Source: Collinsella tanakaei
GTDB taxonomy: Bacteria; Actinomycetota; Coriobacteriia; Coriobacteriales; Coriobacteriaceae
Reading direction: 5' to 3'
Length of the DNA stretch: 64,000 nt
NCBI RefSeq assembly: GCF_016902615.1
Contig: NZ_JACJMB010000010.1
Location: 1 to 64,000, forward strand
Shown here: piece by piece, positions 16,615 to 27,680 of the stretch
Layout: each line of letters begins with the position of its first letter
How positions within the stretch are numbered: position 1 is the stretch's first letter
Notes under the pieces: model-generated
What the model saw: the letters and a program-made list of their open reading frames with translations, nothing else
What the model was told of the DNA's origin: nothing
Database searches by the model: none
Program-made: the position numbers and the translations under genes

Positions 16615-17940
16615 CTAGCGAAGCTCCGGCCAGTAGTCCTTGTTGGCCTCAATCAGGACGTCGAGGATCTTGCGGGCCTTCTTGGCATCTCCCACCAGGC
16701 GGTTGAGCGTCAGCGCCTGCAGGGCCTTCTCGTAAGACCCCTCCATCCAGGCCTCGACGGTCAAGCGCTCATAGGCGTACTGGTTCTCCATGAGACCGCG
16801 GTAGAACGTACCGATCTTACCCACGGCATAGGGGTCCGGACCGTTCTTGCCCACGCTTGCGGCGACCTCGACCATGGCGTCGTCGGGCATGCCTTCGATG
16901 ATGCCGTCGTTGCGGACCATGACGATGAAGGTTTTGCGGGTGTTCCGATAGATTGCCGAAGAGACCTCGACGATCATGTCGCCATGGGCATCGTTTTGCA
17001 CGACGGAGGAGCCCTTTGCGGTACCCACCTCGGCCACGCGGCGGCACTCGGCGAACACGCGCTTCTCGCGGCCGTTAATGACCTCGTCGGAGCGGGTGTA
17101 GTTGGGATCAAGGTGCGCGAGCTTGTACTCAGGGTAGAGGTAGTACTGCAGGTAGGTGTTCGGCAGGTAGTCGGGGAAATCTGCCAGCATGTCCTTCACC
17201 ATGGCATACGTATCGAGCCAGGATTGATCGCGCTGCTCGGCATCGGCGGGAAGGAAACCGTTCTTGGCCGTGTACTCTTTCACCTGCGGCACGAGGTCGT
17301 TTCCCTCCTCGTCGTACAGATGCGTGAACCAGCCGAAATGGTTGAGACCAAAATACACGGGTTCCACGTTGGTCATGTCGCGACCGAGCAGACGACCGTA
17401 GGAGCGAAGCAGGTTCACCGGCTGGTCGCAGATGTTGAGCACGCGCTTCTCATCCGGGAAGATGCGATCCAAGCCGTACGCCACGATCGCCGCCGGGTTG
17501 GTGTAGTTGATAATCCATGCCTCGGGACTGCGCTCGCGAACATCGTTCACGATCTCGACCATATCGCGCATGGAGCGCATGCCGTACGCCATGCCGCCGG
17601 GACCGACCGTCTCCTGGCCGATGATGCCCATAGACAGCGGAATCTTCTCATCCTTGCTGCGCATCTCGTAGCCACCGGTACGTATCTGGCACAGGGCAAA
17701 ATCGATGTCGGTGTAGGCGACGTCCTTATCGGTGGTGTAGATGAATTCGACGTCGGGCGCCTCCTCGGCAAACAGGATCTTGCCGAACTCGCCGATGGGC
17801 TCCTGGCGCTCCGCATCGATGTCATAGAGGCAAACGCGGTTCAACGGGAAAATGTCGAGATGCTTGGTAAGCGCCTTGAGAATACCCGGGCACCATGTGG
17901 AGCCGCCGCCGATAAGTACGATGTTGAGCTTGTCTTTCAT
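16615..17940 (-). CDS. GH4 6-phospho-alpha-glucosidase
   Basis: A 441-aa NAD+- and Mn2+-dependent glycosidase that hydrolyses the phosphorylated disaccharide delivered by the PTS by a redox mechanism. The Rossmann motif IGGGSTW is at residues 10-16. The metal ligands are Cys171 in NICDQP and His201 in GLNHFGW, positions that match the family. CDQP favours an alpha-glucoside specificity over the CN-P form of beta-type enzymes. ATG 17940 follows GAGGGGAG. It is first in the operon with the PTS gene (139-base gap) and divergent from rpiR. Confidence 0.93.
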   Translation of the reverse strand: MKDKLNIVLIGGGSTWCPGILKALTKHLDIFPLNRVCLYDIDAERQEPIGEFGKILFAEEAPDVEFIYTTDKDVAYTDIDFALCQIRTGGYEMRSKDEKIPLSMGIIGQETVGPGGMAYGMRSMRDMVEIVNDVRERSPEAWIINYTNPAAIVAYGLDRIFPDEKRVLNICDQPVNLLRSYGRLLGRDMTNVEPVYFGLNHFGWFTHLYDEEGNDLVPQVKEYTAKNGFLPADAEQRDQSWLDTYAMVKDMLADFPDYLPNTYLQYYLYPEYKLAHLDPNYTRSDEVINGREKRVFAECRRVAEVGTAKGSSVVQNDAHGDMIVEVSSAIYRNTRKTFIVMVRNDGIIEGMPDDAMVEVAASVGKNGPDPYAVGKIGTFYRGLMENQYAYERLTVEAWMEGSYEKALQALTLNRLVGDAKKARKILDVLIEANKDYWPELR

Positions 17941-18083
17941 GAGTAATGCTCCCCTCACAAGGGTCGACTGACGCGGTGCGGGGGAATGCGATGCGGCTCC
18001 GCGGCTACCGTCCCCGCGTCCCTCCGTTGACCATATTGTGCGGCATGAACTCGAGCATTAATGCCTTGAGCAGGGGAAACGGC

Positions 18084-18132
18084 TGTGTGACACATCGGTT
18101 CGCGCACAACACAAAGTTGTGTCGTGCGACAC
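18084..18132. promoter_or_regulatory. Divergent GH4/rpiR control region with inverted repeats
   Basis: The 309-base gap contains TGTGTGACACA (18084-18094), CACAAC/GTTGTG around 5 bases (18105-18121) and GTGTCG/CGACAC around TG (18119-18132). Overlapping repeats in a divergent promoter suggest binding by the adjacent RpiR protein. No other feature was seen in the gap. Confidence 0.5.
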
Positions 18133-18249
18133 GCCGAGCAGACGCCGCTGACGAACGAGATCTGACCGTATGCGGACAAACCCCTTCGAGAACGAGCGGA
18201 GCCATGGGATATTACAATGCTTGTATGTTTGAGGGGAGGTGTCACCATC

Positions 18250-19002
18250 GTGCAGGATTCGTTTTACGAACACGTCAAGTCGGGAGAAAAGCACCTCAAT
18301 GACCTGGAGTCCCAGATCCTTCGTTACATTATCTCGCTGCACAGCGATCTCGAGCAGGCAACATCGAAAGGCATCGCGGCGCACTTCTACGTCGCGCCCA
18401 ACACAATTGTTCGCCTAGCCCATAAACTGGGGTTCACGGGTTTTACCGACCTGAAGCACTCCTATCTCCTCTCGCTCGAACGCAACCGCTACGCCATCGA
18501 GACCATTCCGCTCGACCTGCAGATCATCCAGACGAAAGATCTCGTGCACGACCAAACGATTGAGGCGGTTGCCCGCGCCATCGAGCGCGCTGAGCATATC
18601 GTCTTCTTCTGCTCAGGCCTCTCGAAATTCCCCTGCCTGGAAATGGAGGAAAAACTCCGTGTTATGGGCAAGAACACCGACACGCTGTTCGAGCGCCACG
18701 TGATGCGTCACTACGCAGAGCAGCTCGGACAAAAAGACCTTGTGTTCAGCGTGTCCATCAGCGGCGAGACCGAAGTGTCCCTTGAGGCAACCTCTATCGC
18801 GAAAAGTCGCGGCAGCACGATCGTGACTATGACGGGACTGTCCAAGAACTCGCTATCTAAGCTTGCAGACATTCCCCTGTTCACAGTCGAGAAGCAGATC
18901 CGCTATGGCGACATGGACCTCGATAGTCGCCTGATGTTCCACTACGTGTTTGAAATGGTGTTCGAACGCTTCTTCGAGCACGTCCAGCGGGCACACGAAT
19001 AG
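18250..19002 (+). CDS. MurR/RpiR-family regulator with SIS domain
   Basis: 250 aa. Residues about 1-75 are the RpiR helix-turn-helix (SKGIAAHFYVAPNTIVRLAHKLGFTGFTDLKHSYLLSL). Residues about 100-235 are a SIS sugar-phosphate-binding fold (RAEHIVFFCSGLSKFPCLEMEEKL, VFSVSISGETEVSLEATSIAKSRG). GTG 18250 is chosen because GAGGGGAGGT ends 9 bases before it; ATG 18217 lies upstream of that site. It should sense the phosphorylated glucoside and control the divergent PTS-GH4 operon. Confidence 0.92.
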   Translation: MQDSFYEHVKSGEKHLNDLESQILRYIISLHSDLEQATSKGIAAHFYVAPNTIVRLAHKLGFTGFTDLKHSYLLSLERNRYAIETIPLDLQIIQTKDLVHDQTIEAVARAIERAEHIVFFCSGLSKFPCLEMEEKLRVMGKNTDTLFERHVMRHYAEQLGQKDLVFSVSISGETEVSLEATSIAKSRGSTIVTMTGLSKNSLSKLADIPLFTVEKQIRYGDMDLDSRLMFHYVFEMVFERFFEHVQRAHE

Positions 19003-19040
19003 CGACGAAGCCGTTAGAATCCCGAGAACCGTAACCCAAT

Positions 19041-19084
19041 AAAAACGGGCGGCGGCCCCGGAAGTGAATCCGGTGCCGCCGCCC
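19041..19084 (-). terminator. Terminator of clpB
   Basis: GGGCGGCGGC (19047-19056) pairs perfectly with GCCGCCGCCC (19075-19084). On the minus strand it is followed by GTTTTTATT. It lies between the converging clpB and rpiR genes. Confidence 0.85.
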
Positions 19085-19114
19085 ATAGGCTAGCAGCTCT
19101 CCCCTGCCTGAGGG

Positions 19115-21739
<2,625 letters not shown>

Positions 21740-21852
21740 ATATCTCACCTCTCTTGGGGAGCACCGGACGCGTACGCAAGGCGCACCCGGCCCGCCGCCC
21801 TACGGGGCAGCAGTCATCTATTCGAGAGGTATTGTTTCCAGCTTTGTCCCAT

Positions 21853-21897
21853 ACTATACCGAAAATCTAAGTCTCTATCAAATAGATTTTCTAAGTC
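21853..21897 (-). promoter_or_regulatory. clpB promoter with HspR-type heat-shock operator
   Basis: On the minus strand TTGATA (21881-21876) and TATAGT (21858-21853) are 17 bp apart, a good sigma-A promoter. Across it lies AAAATCTAAGTC (21862-21873), a 10-base spacer and AGATTTTCTAA (21884-21894), with a second CTAAGTC at 21891-21897. The same two blocks with the same spacer length occur upstream of dnaK (58778-58810). The start region of clpB is 114 bases downstream. Confidence 0.75.
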
Positions 21898-21955
21898 TAA
21901 TTGTTGATAGGTATACAACGGTATGACGAGTTGCTTGCAGGCTGTCCTCATCAGG

Positions 21956-22055
21956 GGCGGGTGTCTTCATCCGGGACGGGGTTGTTTGGTGCCACCTGGG
22001 CGCGATCGCGCCCAGGTGGCACCAAACAACCCCGTCCCGGATGAAGACACCCGCC
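21956..22055. repeat. 100-bp perfect palindrome
   Basis: The two 50-base arms are complementary at every position, with the centre in CGCGATCGCG (22001-22010) and no loop bases. Pairing breaks at 21955/22056. It begins 9 bases after the aldo/keto reductase stop and ends 59 bases short of the clpB operator. It may stop transcription from the right, but it is far longer than a terminator needs and lacks a U-tract. No second copy was seen in the window. Confidence 0.95.
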
Positions 22056-22064
22056 GACCTGCGG

Positions 22065-23162
22065 CTACATGCCGAAGTAAGCCGCAATCTCGCGCATGCG
22101 CGCGGGCTGCTCAACGCCGAACGGGCAGCGGCGGTCGCAATGACCGCAACCCACGCACTCGCCCGCATGGCGAGCGAGATTGCGGTAGTGCTCCGCCGCC
22201 AGCTCGTCACCCACGCGCGCCAGGTCGTAGTACTTGTTGATCAGGCCGATCTGCAGCCCTGCCGGGCAGGGCTGGCAATGATTGCAGTACACGCAACGCG
22301 CCTCGCGCGATTGCGGCGCGCACGTGGCGAGCACCGAGTAATCGCGCTCCTCAGGGGTCGCATCGAAATAGGCGAGCAGATCGTGCAAGTCGGCCGTGCC
22401 GTGGACGCCCGGCAGCACCGTCACCACGCCCGGCTTATCGAGCGCGTACTGAATGCACTGCGTGCGCGTGAGCGCGCGCCCGAACGGAGACTGCGCGGCG
22501 TCGAGCAACTGGCCGCCTGCAAACGGCTTCATCACGCTCACGCCCACACCCGCCCGCTCGAACTCGCGCAGCAGCGCCATGCGGTCGGCCACCTCGCCCT
22601 GTCCGTACTCGGACTCGTCCGTGTAGTCGTACATGGGGTTCAGGCTGAACATGGCCAGGTCGAACACATCGGTTGCGAGCAGCCGCCGTGCGATGTGGGG
22701 ACTGTGCGTGGAAAACGCCAGATGGCGGATCGTTCCGTCCGCTCTGCGCGCCTGCGCGTAATCCCAGATGCCGCCGTTCATCACGCGGTCCAGGTCGGCA
22801 TCCTCGTCGATGCAGTGGATGAAGCCGAAGTCCGCATAGTCGGTACCGATCGCAGCCAGGCGCTGCTCGAACTCGGCGATAGCGGGCTTGGCGTCCGTCG
22901 TCCACGCGTAGGCGCCGCCACCGTACAGCGCGCCGATATGCACCTGGATGTGGACATCGGCTCGATGGCGATGCAGAGCGCGCCCCATGGCTGCCAGCGG
23001 CTTCGCCTCGCTGGGAATGAAGTCGAAGTGGTTGACACCCGCGTCCACGGCCTCGTCGATCGTCCGTTCGACCTCGGCATCCGTGGCGCTATGCAGGCCC
23101 GCCGACCCAAGGCCGATCACGCTGATCTTGTCACCGCCATGCGGCAGAACACGGTACTCCAT
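22065..23162 (-). CDS. Aldo/keto reductase with C-terminal ferredoxin domain
   Basis: 365 aa. Residues 1 to about 270 form an aldo/keto reductase barrel (MEYRVLPHGGDKISVIGLG, Asp in NHFDFIPSEAKPLAAMG, SLNPMYDY, VMKPFAGG). The C-terminal part carries two cysteine clusters for 4Fe-4S centres: CVYCNHCQPCP and CVGCGHCDRRCP. The family tetrad Tyr is not obvious at the usual place (FIPSEAK), which suggests a changed chemistry. ATG 23162 follows GAGGAGGGG. Likely a cytoplasmic oxidoreductase; substrate unknown. Confidence 0.88.
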   Translation of the reverse strand: MEYRVLPHGGDKISVIGLGSAGLHSATDAEVERTIDEAVDAGVNHFDFIPSEAKPLAAMGRALHRHRADVHIQVHIGALYGGGAYAWTTDAKPAIAEFEQRLAAIGTDYADFGFIHCIDEDADLDRVMNGGIWDYAQARRADGTIRHLAFSTHSPHIARRLLATDVFDLAMFSLNPMYDYTDESEYGQGEVADRMALLREFERAGVGVSVMKPFAGGQLLDAAQSPFGRALTRTQCIQYALDKPGVVTVLPGVHGTADLHDLLAYFDATPEERDYSVLATCAPQSREARCVYCNHCQPCPAGLQIGLINKYYDLARVGDELAAEHYRNLARHAGECVGCGHCDRRCPFGVEQPARMREIAAYFGM

Positions 23163-23279
23163 ATGCGATTCCCCTCCTCAGTCCCCACCGGGACCCATAG
23201 GTATCCAGGCACGCTGCCATTGTCGTACTTGGAGCACGCTCGAAGGCAAGGGTGCCCGCTTGTATTGCAAGCGAGGGTG

Positions 23280-24497
23280 CTACCGAGCGGACGCACCCGC
23301 AGGATCCGCCTCGGGCACCGCGGCCGTACGCCCGTCGAGGTCCCCGCGCCGCTGCTCCCGCAGGCGCCAGGCAACGAAGATGAGACCGAGCGCCGCACAC
23401 GGCAACGCGCCCAATACGGACGCCGGGGCGCCGCCCGCCGCGATGAAGCCACCGCACAGGGTCGTGCCGACCGTCGTCCCCAGGTTCGTGGCCGTCAGGA
23501 ACATGCCGTTGGCGAAGTCAGGAGCCTCGGGCGCGCTGCGGCCCACCATATATTGGTCGGTCGTGTTGGCAACACCCACCGCCACGCCAAGCACGATGAG
23601 CAGCGCCGCGCAGGCAAGCTGCCAGGCGCCCAGGGCAAACAGCAAGACGTAGAGCGCAAGCAGGACGATCGGGGCGACCACCATGGTCCGCGCGGGCACG
23701 GCGCCCAGCGCGCGCCCCGCGACCGCGTTGCCCGAGATATTAGCCACGCCATAGGCGAACAGCAGGGCGCTTACCGCCGCCGCGGCGAAACCCGCCGAGC
23801 CCAGATAGTCCGAAAGGAAGCTATAGAACCCGAACATGCCGGCATTGATGGCCGCAGCAGCCAACAGCGATGCGATAAACAGCGGCTTTTTGAACACGGC
23901 GAGCTGACGGCCGTAGGACAGCGCGTGCTCGACCGGCATGGACGGCACGAAGGCGATCGTCAGGGCAAGCGCGACGATGGTCACGATAGCGAAAGGCGCC
24001 ATGGCGACGGGAAACGCAACCGAACTCGCCAGCATGCCCGCGATGGGAGCGCCGACGACCATGCCGGCAGACACGCCCACGAACACCCGGGCTGAATTCC
24101 GCGCGCGCTCGGCCGCCGTGTCGCCGGTCTGCTGCGCGACCGCCATAGCCATGGACACGTAGAGCGGATGGAACGCCGCCGGTATCACGCGGGCGGCGAG
24201 CAGCAGCTCGAAGGAGGGGGCGACCGTCGCGAACAGGTTGCAGGCAGAGAAGACCCCCAGCGCCAGCAGCATGACGGCCTTGCGGTTCACGCACGAGAAC
24301 AAAAGCGGCATGGTAGGTCCGGCCACCGCCACCACGAGCGCGAAGCCGCTCACGAGCAGGCCCGCATCGGGCACGCTCACGCCATAGCGTGCGGCGACAT
24401 AGGGGATGAGCCCCACGACGCCCATTTCGGTATTGAGGATGCCGAACACTCCGATCGTCAGAATGAACACGAGCAGTCGGCTGTCAATCTGCTTCAT
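23280..24497 (-). CDS. MFS efflux transporter (DHA1/AraJ-like)
   Basis: 405 aa with about 12 membrane segments, starting LLVFILTIGVFGILNTEMGVVGLIPYVAARYGVS as in the AraJ/drug:H+ antiporter group. The loop RARNSARVFVGVSAGMVVGAPIAGML is typical. ATG 24497 follows GAAAGGG. It probably exports a small molecule or sugar. It is upstream of the aldo/keto reductase on the same strand, 117 bases away. Substrate unknown. Confidence 0.88.
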   Translation of the reverse strand: MKQIDSRLLVFILTIGVFGILNTEMGVVGLIPYVAARYGVSVPDAGLLVSGFALVVAVAGPTMPLLFSCVNRKAVMLLALGVFSACNLFATVAPSFELLLAARVIPAAFHPLYVSMAMAVAQQTGDTAAERARNSARVFVGVSAGMVVGAPIAGMLASSVAFPVAMAPFAIVTIVALALTIAFVPSMPVEHALSYGRQLAVFKKPLFIASLLAAAAINAGMFGFYSFLSDYLGSAGFAAAAVSALLFAYGVANISGNAVAGRALGAVPARTMVVAPIVLLALYVLLFALGAWQLACAALLIVLGVAVGVANTTDQYMVGRSAPEAPDFANGMFLTATNLGTTVGTTLCGGFIAAGGAPASVLGALPCAALGLIFVAWRLREQRRGDLDGRTAAVPEADPAGASAR

Positions 24498-24647
24498 GCA
24501 TTACGCCCTTTCGTCACAGCGGCGCCCACCGGGGCGCCCTCAGGCGCCCGGACACCGTATCCGTCATAACGTTTTAGTTGGTTGCATCACCTGCGAAGAC
24601 GCTCTTGGCGCCCCCGCGCAGAAGGCTCTCGGAGAGACCCCTTCGCC

Positions 24648-25238
24648 CTAGCGAGCCTCGAGCGCAAACGTCACGCGCGCGGAGCCTGCGCCCGCCGCAT
24701 CCGCCAGACCGGACGCGTCGTCGATGCGCCCGATGCGCGTATAGCGGTAACTCGTGGGGAAGCTTTCGTAGAACAGCACGAGGCAGTCGCTGCCGTACAG
24801 CATGAGGTCTCCCGCATGAATCTCGCCCGGACGCTCGGCATCGGTCGGCAGGCCCTCGTCCATATAGAAATACTTCTCGTTGCCATTGAGCTCGGTCATC
24901 TCGAGCGTAAGCGACATGCGGGCCGCAAGCTCGCGCGCCGTCGCGTTGTCCTCGAGCGTCGCCGTGAACGTCGTCCCGTTGATATCCAGGGTGACCGTCG
25001 TCATGTCAGCATCCTCTCCCCTCTCCTGTGCGCCCGCAGGCTCCGACTCGCTCAGCGCGTCCTCGGCAGCGGCTCCGGCATCGATCGCCCCGCTGCCAGC
25101 GTGCTCGGCCGCATCTGCTGCCGGCGCTGATGGATCGTCGGCCTCATCCGGCGCGCCCGCGCATCCCGCCGCGCCCATGGCAAGCATAGCCGCCAAACAG
25201 AGCGGGAGCACCCGGCGCGCCACCAGGTTCCGCACCAT
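24648..25238 (-). CDS. Lipoprotein with cyclophilin-like domain
   Basis: 196 aa. Lipoprotein signal LPLCLAAMLAMGAAGC ends at lipobox GAAGC (about residue 22-26). An Ala/Glu/Asp-rich linker follows to about residue 75. The rest (VTLDINGTTFTATLEDNATARELAARM, then GDLMLYGSDCLVLFYESF) is the cyclophilin-like fold found in small bacterial proteins. It starts 4 bases after the hydrolase stop, so the two are one operon. Peptidyl-prolyl isomerase activity is unproven for this subfamily. Confidence 0.85.
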   Translation of the reverse strand: MVRNLVARRVLPLCLAAMLAMGAAGCAGAPDEADDPSAPAADAAEHAGSGAIDAGAAAEDALSESEPAGAQERGEDADMTTVTLDINGTTFTATLEDNATARELAARMSLTLEMTELNGNEKYFYMDEGLPTDAERPGEIHAGDLMLYGSDCLVLFYESFPTSYRYTRIGRIDDASGLADAAGAGSARVTFALEAR

Positions 25239-25242
25239 CGCG

Positions 25243-26229
25243 CTACCCCAAATACGTCTCAAAGAACGTCTGGATCTTATCCCAGGGGATGGCGTCTTTG
25301 CCGCCGCCGTCATACAGGTCGGTATGCACCGCGCCGGGCACAAGAACGAGCTCCTTGTTCTCGCCCGTGAGGCGTGCGAACGCGTCTTTGCCCATGTAGC
25401 ACGAATGGGCGGCGTCGCCGTGAAGCACCATGACAGCATTCTCGATCTCGTCCGCATAGGCCAGGATCGGCTGGTTGAGGAAGCTCTGCGTGCCGATCGC
25501 GTTCCAGCCCTCGTTCGAGTTGAGCGAACGGGGGTGGTAGCCGCGCGGCGTCTTGTAGTAGTCGTGGTAATCCTTGACGAACCAGGGCGCGTCCTCGGGA
25601 AGCGGGTCCACGACGCCACCCGCGCGCTCGTAGGAGCCCGCCGCGTAGTCCTTCGTGCGCTGCTCTGCCAGCGCCCGGCGCTGGGCCATGCGCTCCTCGA
25701 CGCTGTCGTTCGCGTCGAAATAGCCCTTCGCGGTGACGCGCGACATGTCGTACATGGTGGACGCCACCGTCGCCTTGATGCGCGGGTCGAGTGCCGCGGC
25801 GTTCAGGGCCAGGTCGCCCCAACCGCAGATGCCGATGATGCCCACGCGCTCGGCGTCCACGTCCTCGCGGCAGGAAAGGTAGTCGACGGCGGCGAGAAAA
25901 TCCTCGGTGTTGATGTCGGGCGACGCCATGTAGCGGGGCTCGCCTGCAGACTCACCGGTAAACGACGGATCGAAGGCAATAGTCAAAAAGCCGCGCTCCG
26001 CCATGGTCTGGGCATACAGGCCGGAGCACTGCTCCTTCACGGCACCGAAGGGGCCGCAAACGGCGATCGCGGCAAGTGCGCCCGCCGGTGCATCCTTCGG
26101 CTTGTACAGGTCGGCTGCCAGTGTGATGCCATAGCGGTTGCGGAAGGTCACCTTGCTGTGGTCGACGCGCGAAGACTGCGGAAACGTCTTGTCCCATTCC
26201 TGCGTCAACGTCAGTTCCTCGGTGTGCAT
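25243..26229 (-). CDS. Alpha/beta hydrolase
   Basis: 328 aa, an alpha/beta-hydrolase of the YcjY/dienelactone type. The oxyanion strand reads GALAAIAVCGPFGAVKEQCSG. The nucleophile elbow is GICGWGD with Cys135 in place of the usual Ser, as in dienelactone hydrolases. The catalytic His is probably in PGAVHTDLYD near the C-terminus. ATG 26229 follows AAAGGGGA; the ATG at 26289 is rejected. Substrate unknown. The cyclophilin-like lipoprotein follows it. Confidence 0.87.
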   Translation of the reverse strand: MHTEELTLTQEWDKTFPQSSRVDHSKVTFRNRYGITLAADLYKPKDAPAGALAAIAVCGPFGAVKEQCSGLYAQTMAERGFLTIAFDPSFTGESAGEPRYMASPDINTEDFLAAVDYLSCREDVDAERVGIIGICGWGDLALNAAALDPRIKATVASTMYDMSRVTAKGYFDANDSVEERMAQRRALAEQRTKDYAAGSYERAGGVVDPLPEDAPWFVKDYHDYYKTPRGYHPRSLNSNEGWNAIGTQSFLNQPILAYADEIENAVMVLHGDAAHSCYMGKDAFARLTGENKELVLVPGAVHTDLYDGGGKDAIPWDKIQTFFETYLG

Positions 26230-26265
26230 GCGTTCCCCTTTCTGCTGACGTTTTGTCTCACCGAT

Positions 26266-26294
26266 ATTGTCAGCACAGAGGCAAGGCATTTCAA
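26266..26294 (-). promoter_or_regulatory. Putative hydrolase promoter
   Basis: On the minus strand TTGAAA (26294-26289) and GACAAT (26271-26266) are 17 bp apart, with the start codon 37 bases further on. The rest of the 297-base divergent gap shows no gene. Confidence 0.45.
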
Positions 26295-26526
26295 ATACCT
26301 ATGTTTCATGCTCTTTCATGCAGTTTACGTATAGTTTGAATAGCACGACGTTTGCCAGGTCAACAGAGGGCCGTCGCCTATACCGACCTGCTCAAACGGG
26401 CCGCTCGATCACGCCTGGACGAGATTTTTCCGCCTCGGGACAAATCTGTTGCAAGGATTCCGCACCCTCAATCGTTTCTGTTATGAGGAGCCTCCCCACG
26501 GACACAACGGCAGAAGGGATACGACC

Positions 26527-27018
26527 ATGAAGACGAATACGAAGCTCACGGTATTGGCAACGCTGGGAACCGTCGCGCTGGGCGCAACACTGATCGGTGC
26601 CGTTCCCGCGATGGCGGGCGGCCTCGGCGCAGGGACGGGGCAGGGTAGCCTGCAGGGTGCCCTCAGCCAGACGACGGGAGGCACCCCCTCTGCGCGCTAC
26701 GCAGCAGACGGATGGAGCACCTGCACGGGATACCTCGATGCCGACGGCGACGGGGTGTGCGACACATGCGGCAATGTGGCCTCGCGTGCCCACCATGGCT
26801 GCGCGCGCTATAGCGACGAGAACGGCGACGGCATCTGCGATGCCTGCGCGAACGGCGCCTGCCAAGCGGGCGGGTCAGATGACGGCTTCATCGATGGCGA
26901 CGGCGATGGCATCTGCGACCACCGCGACGCAGGGTCTGCCGCCTCAGGCTGCGCACGTGGAAGCCATCACGGCTACGGCGCAGGCGCGCATCACGCGCAC
27001 GGCCACGGGCACTGCTAA
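26527..27018 (+). CDS. Secreted protein with Asp-rich calcium-type repeats and a His-rich tail
   Basis: 163 aa, exported by a signal peptide (KLTVLATLGTVALGATLIGAVPAMA, cleavage near residue 30). It has three acidic, cysteine-bearing repeats: DADGDGVCDTCGN, DENGDGICDACAN and DGDGDGICDH. The DxDGDGxCD pattern is like thrombospondin type-3 or dockerin calcium loops. The C-terminus is His-rich (GSHHGYGAGAHHAHGHGHC). ATG 26527 follows AGAAGGG. It precedes a sigma factor and anti-sigma factor on the same strand. A role in metal binding at the surface is inferred. Confidence 0.82.
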   Translation: MKTNTKLTVLATLGTVALGATLIGAVPAMAGGLGAGTGQGSLQGALSQTTGGTPSARYAADGWSTCTGYLDADGDGVCDTCGNVASRAHHGCARYSDENGDGICDACANGACQAGGSDDGFIDGDGDGICDHRDAGSAASGCARGSHHGYGAGAHHAHGHGHC

Positions 27019-27191
27019 ACAGGCAATCGGGGCGATGGACAGCTCTCGCCCATGGTGCCGAACGGCACGCGGAACGGACTGCTCGGCACCCGGATGTACC
27101 ATGGTGGATACGGGTGCAGGCGAGACCGGCGTCGGTCCCTGCGAGCATCGCCCCGCATAGCAGCCGTATCGGGGAGGAGAAAGGAGGCGGC

Positions 27192-27680
27192 ATGCGCGCC
27201 AGCAGCGATATCGAGCGGGCCATCGCCACGTTCGGCGATGCCGTCTGGCGCGCGTGTCTGGTCTATCTTTCCCCGGCAGACGCCGAGGACGTCTTTCAAG
27301 ATGTCTTCCTCAAGTTCTCGCTGCACGACGCCGCGTTCGCAGATGGCGCGCACGAGAAGGCATGGCTGCTGCGCGTCGCCATCAACGCCTGCAAGGATGT
27401 CCTCAAAAGCGCGCGCCGCAGCAACGCGTCGGTCGAAGAGCTCGCCGACAAGGGGCGCGAGGGGGAACTCGGCTGCGAGGACGACGAGGCGGCCCTCGGC
27501 CTGCGCACGATCTTGGACGCCATGGACGCGCTGGGCGACCCGCCGAAAACGCAGCTCTACCTCGCCCTGTACGAGGGCTATTCCGCACGGGAGATCTCAC
27601 AGATGACCGGTATGCCGGTGGGCACCGTGTACTCGTGGATCTCGCGCGGCAAGAAGCGACTGAGGGAGGCCCTGTCATGA
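27192..27680 (+). CDS. ECF-type RNA polymerase sigma factor
   Basis: 162 aa. Region 2 includes VYLSPADAEDVFQDVFLKFSLH and the DNA-melting segment KAWLLRVAINACKDVLKS. Region 4 is LYLALYEGYSAREISQMTGMPVGTVYSWISRGKKRLREAL, a helix-turn-helix for the -35 element. ATG 27192 follows AAGGAGG. Its stop overlaps the anti-sigma start (ATGA), so the two are made together. It should redirect RNA polymerase to a small regulon when released. Confidence 0.93.
   Translation: MRASSDIERAIATFGDAVWRACLVYLSPADAEDVFQDVFLKFSLHDAAFADGAHEKAWLLRVAINACKDVLKSARRSNASVEELADKGREGELGCEDDEAALGLRTILDAMDALGDPPKTQLYLALYEGYSAREISQMTGMPVGTVYSWISRGKKRLREALS

Noticed and set aside
22041-24095. A 684-codon plus-strand frame opposite the aldo/keto reductase and MFS genes
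   Set aside because: Composition-driven frame; both minus-strand genes are supported by motifs.
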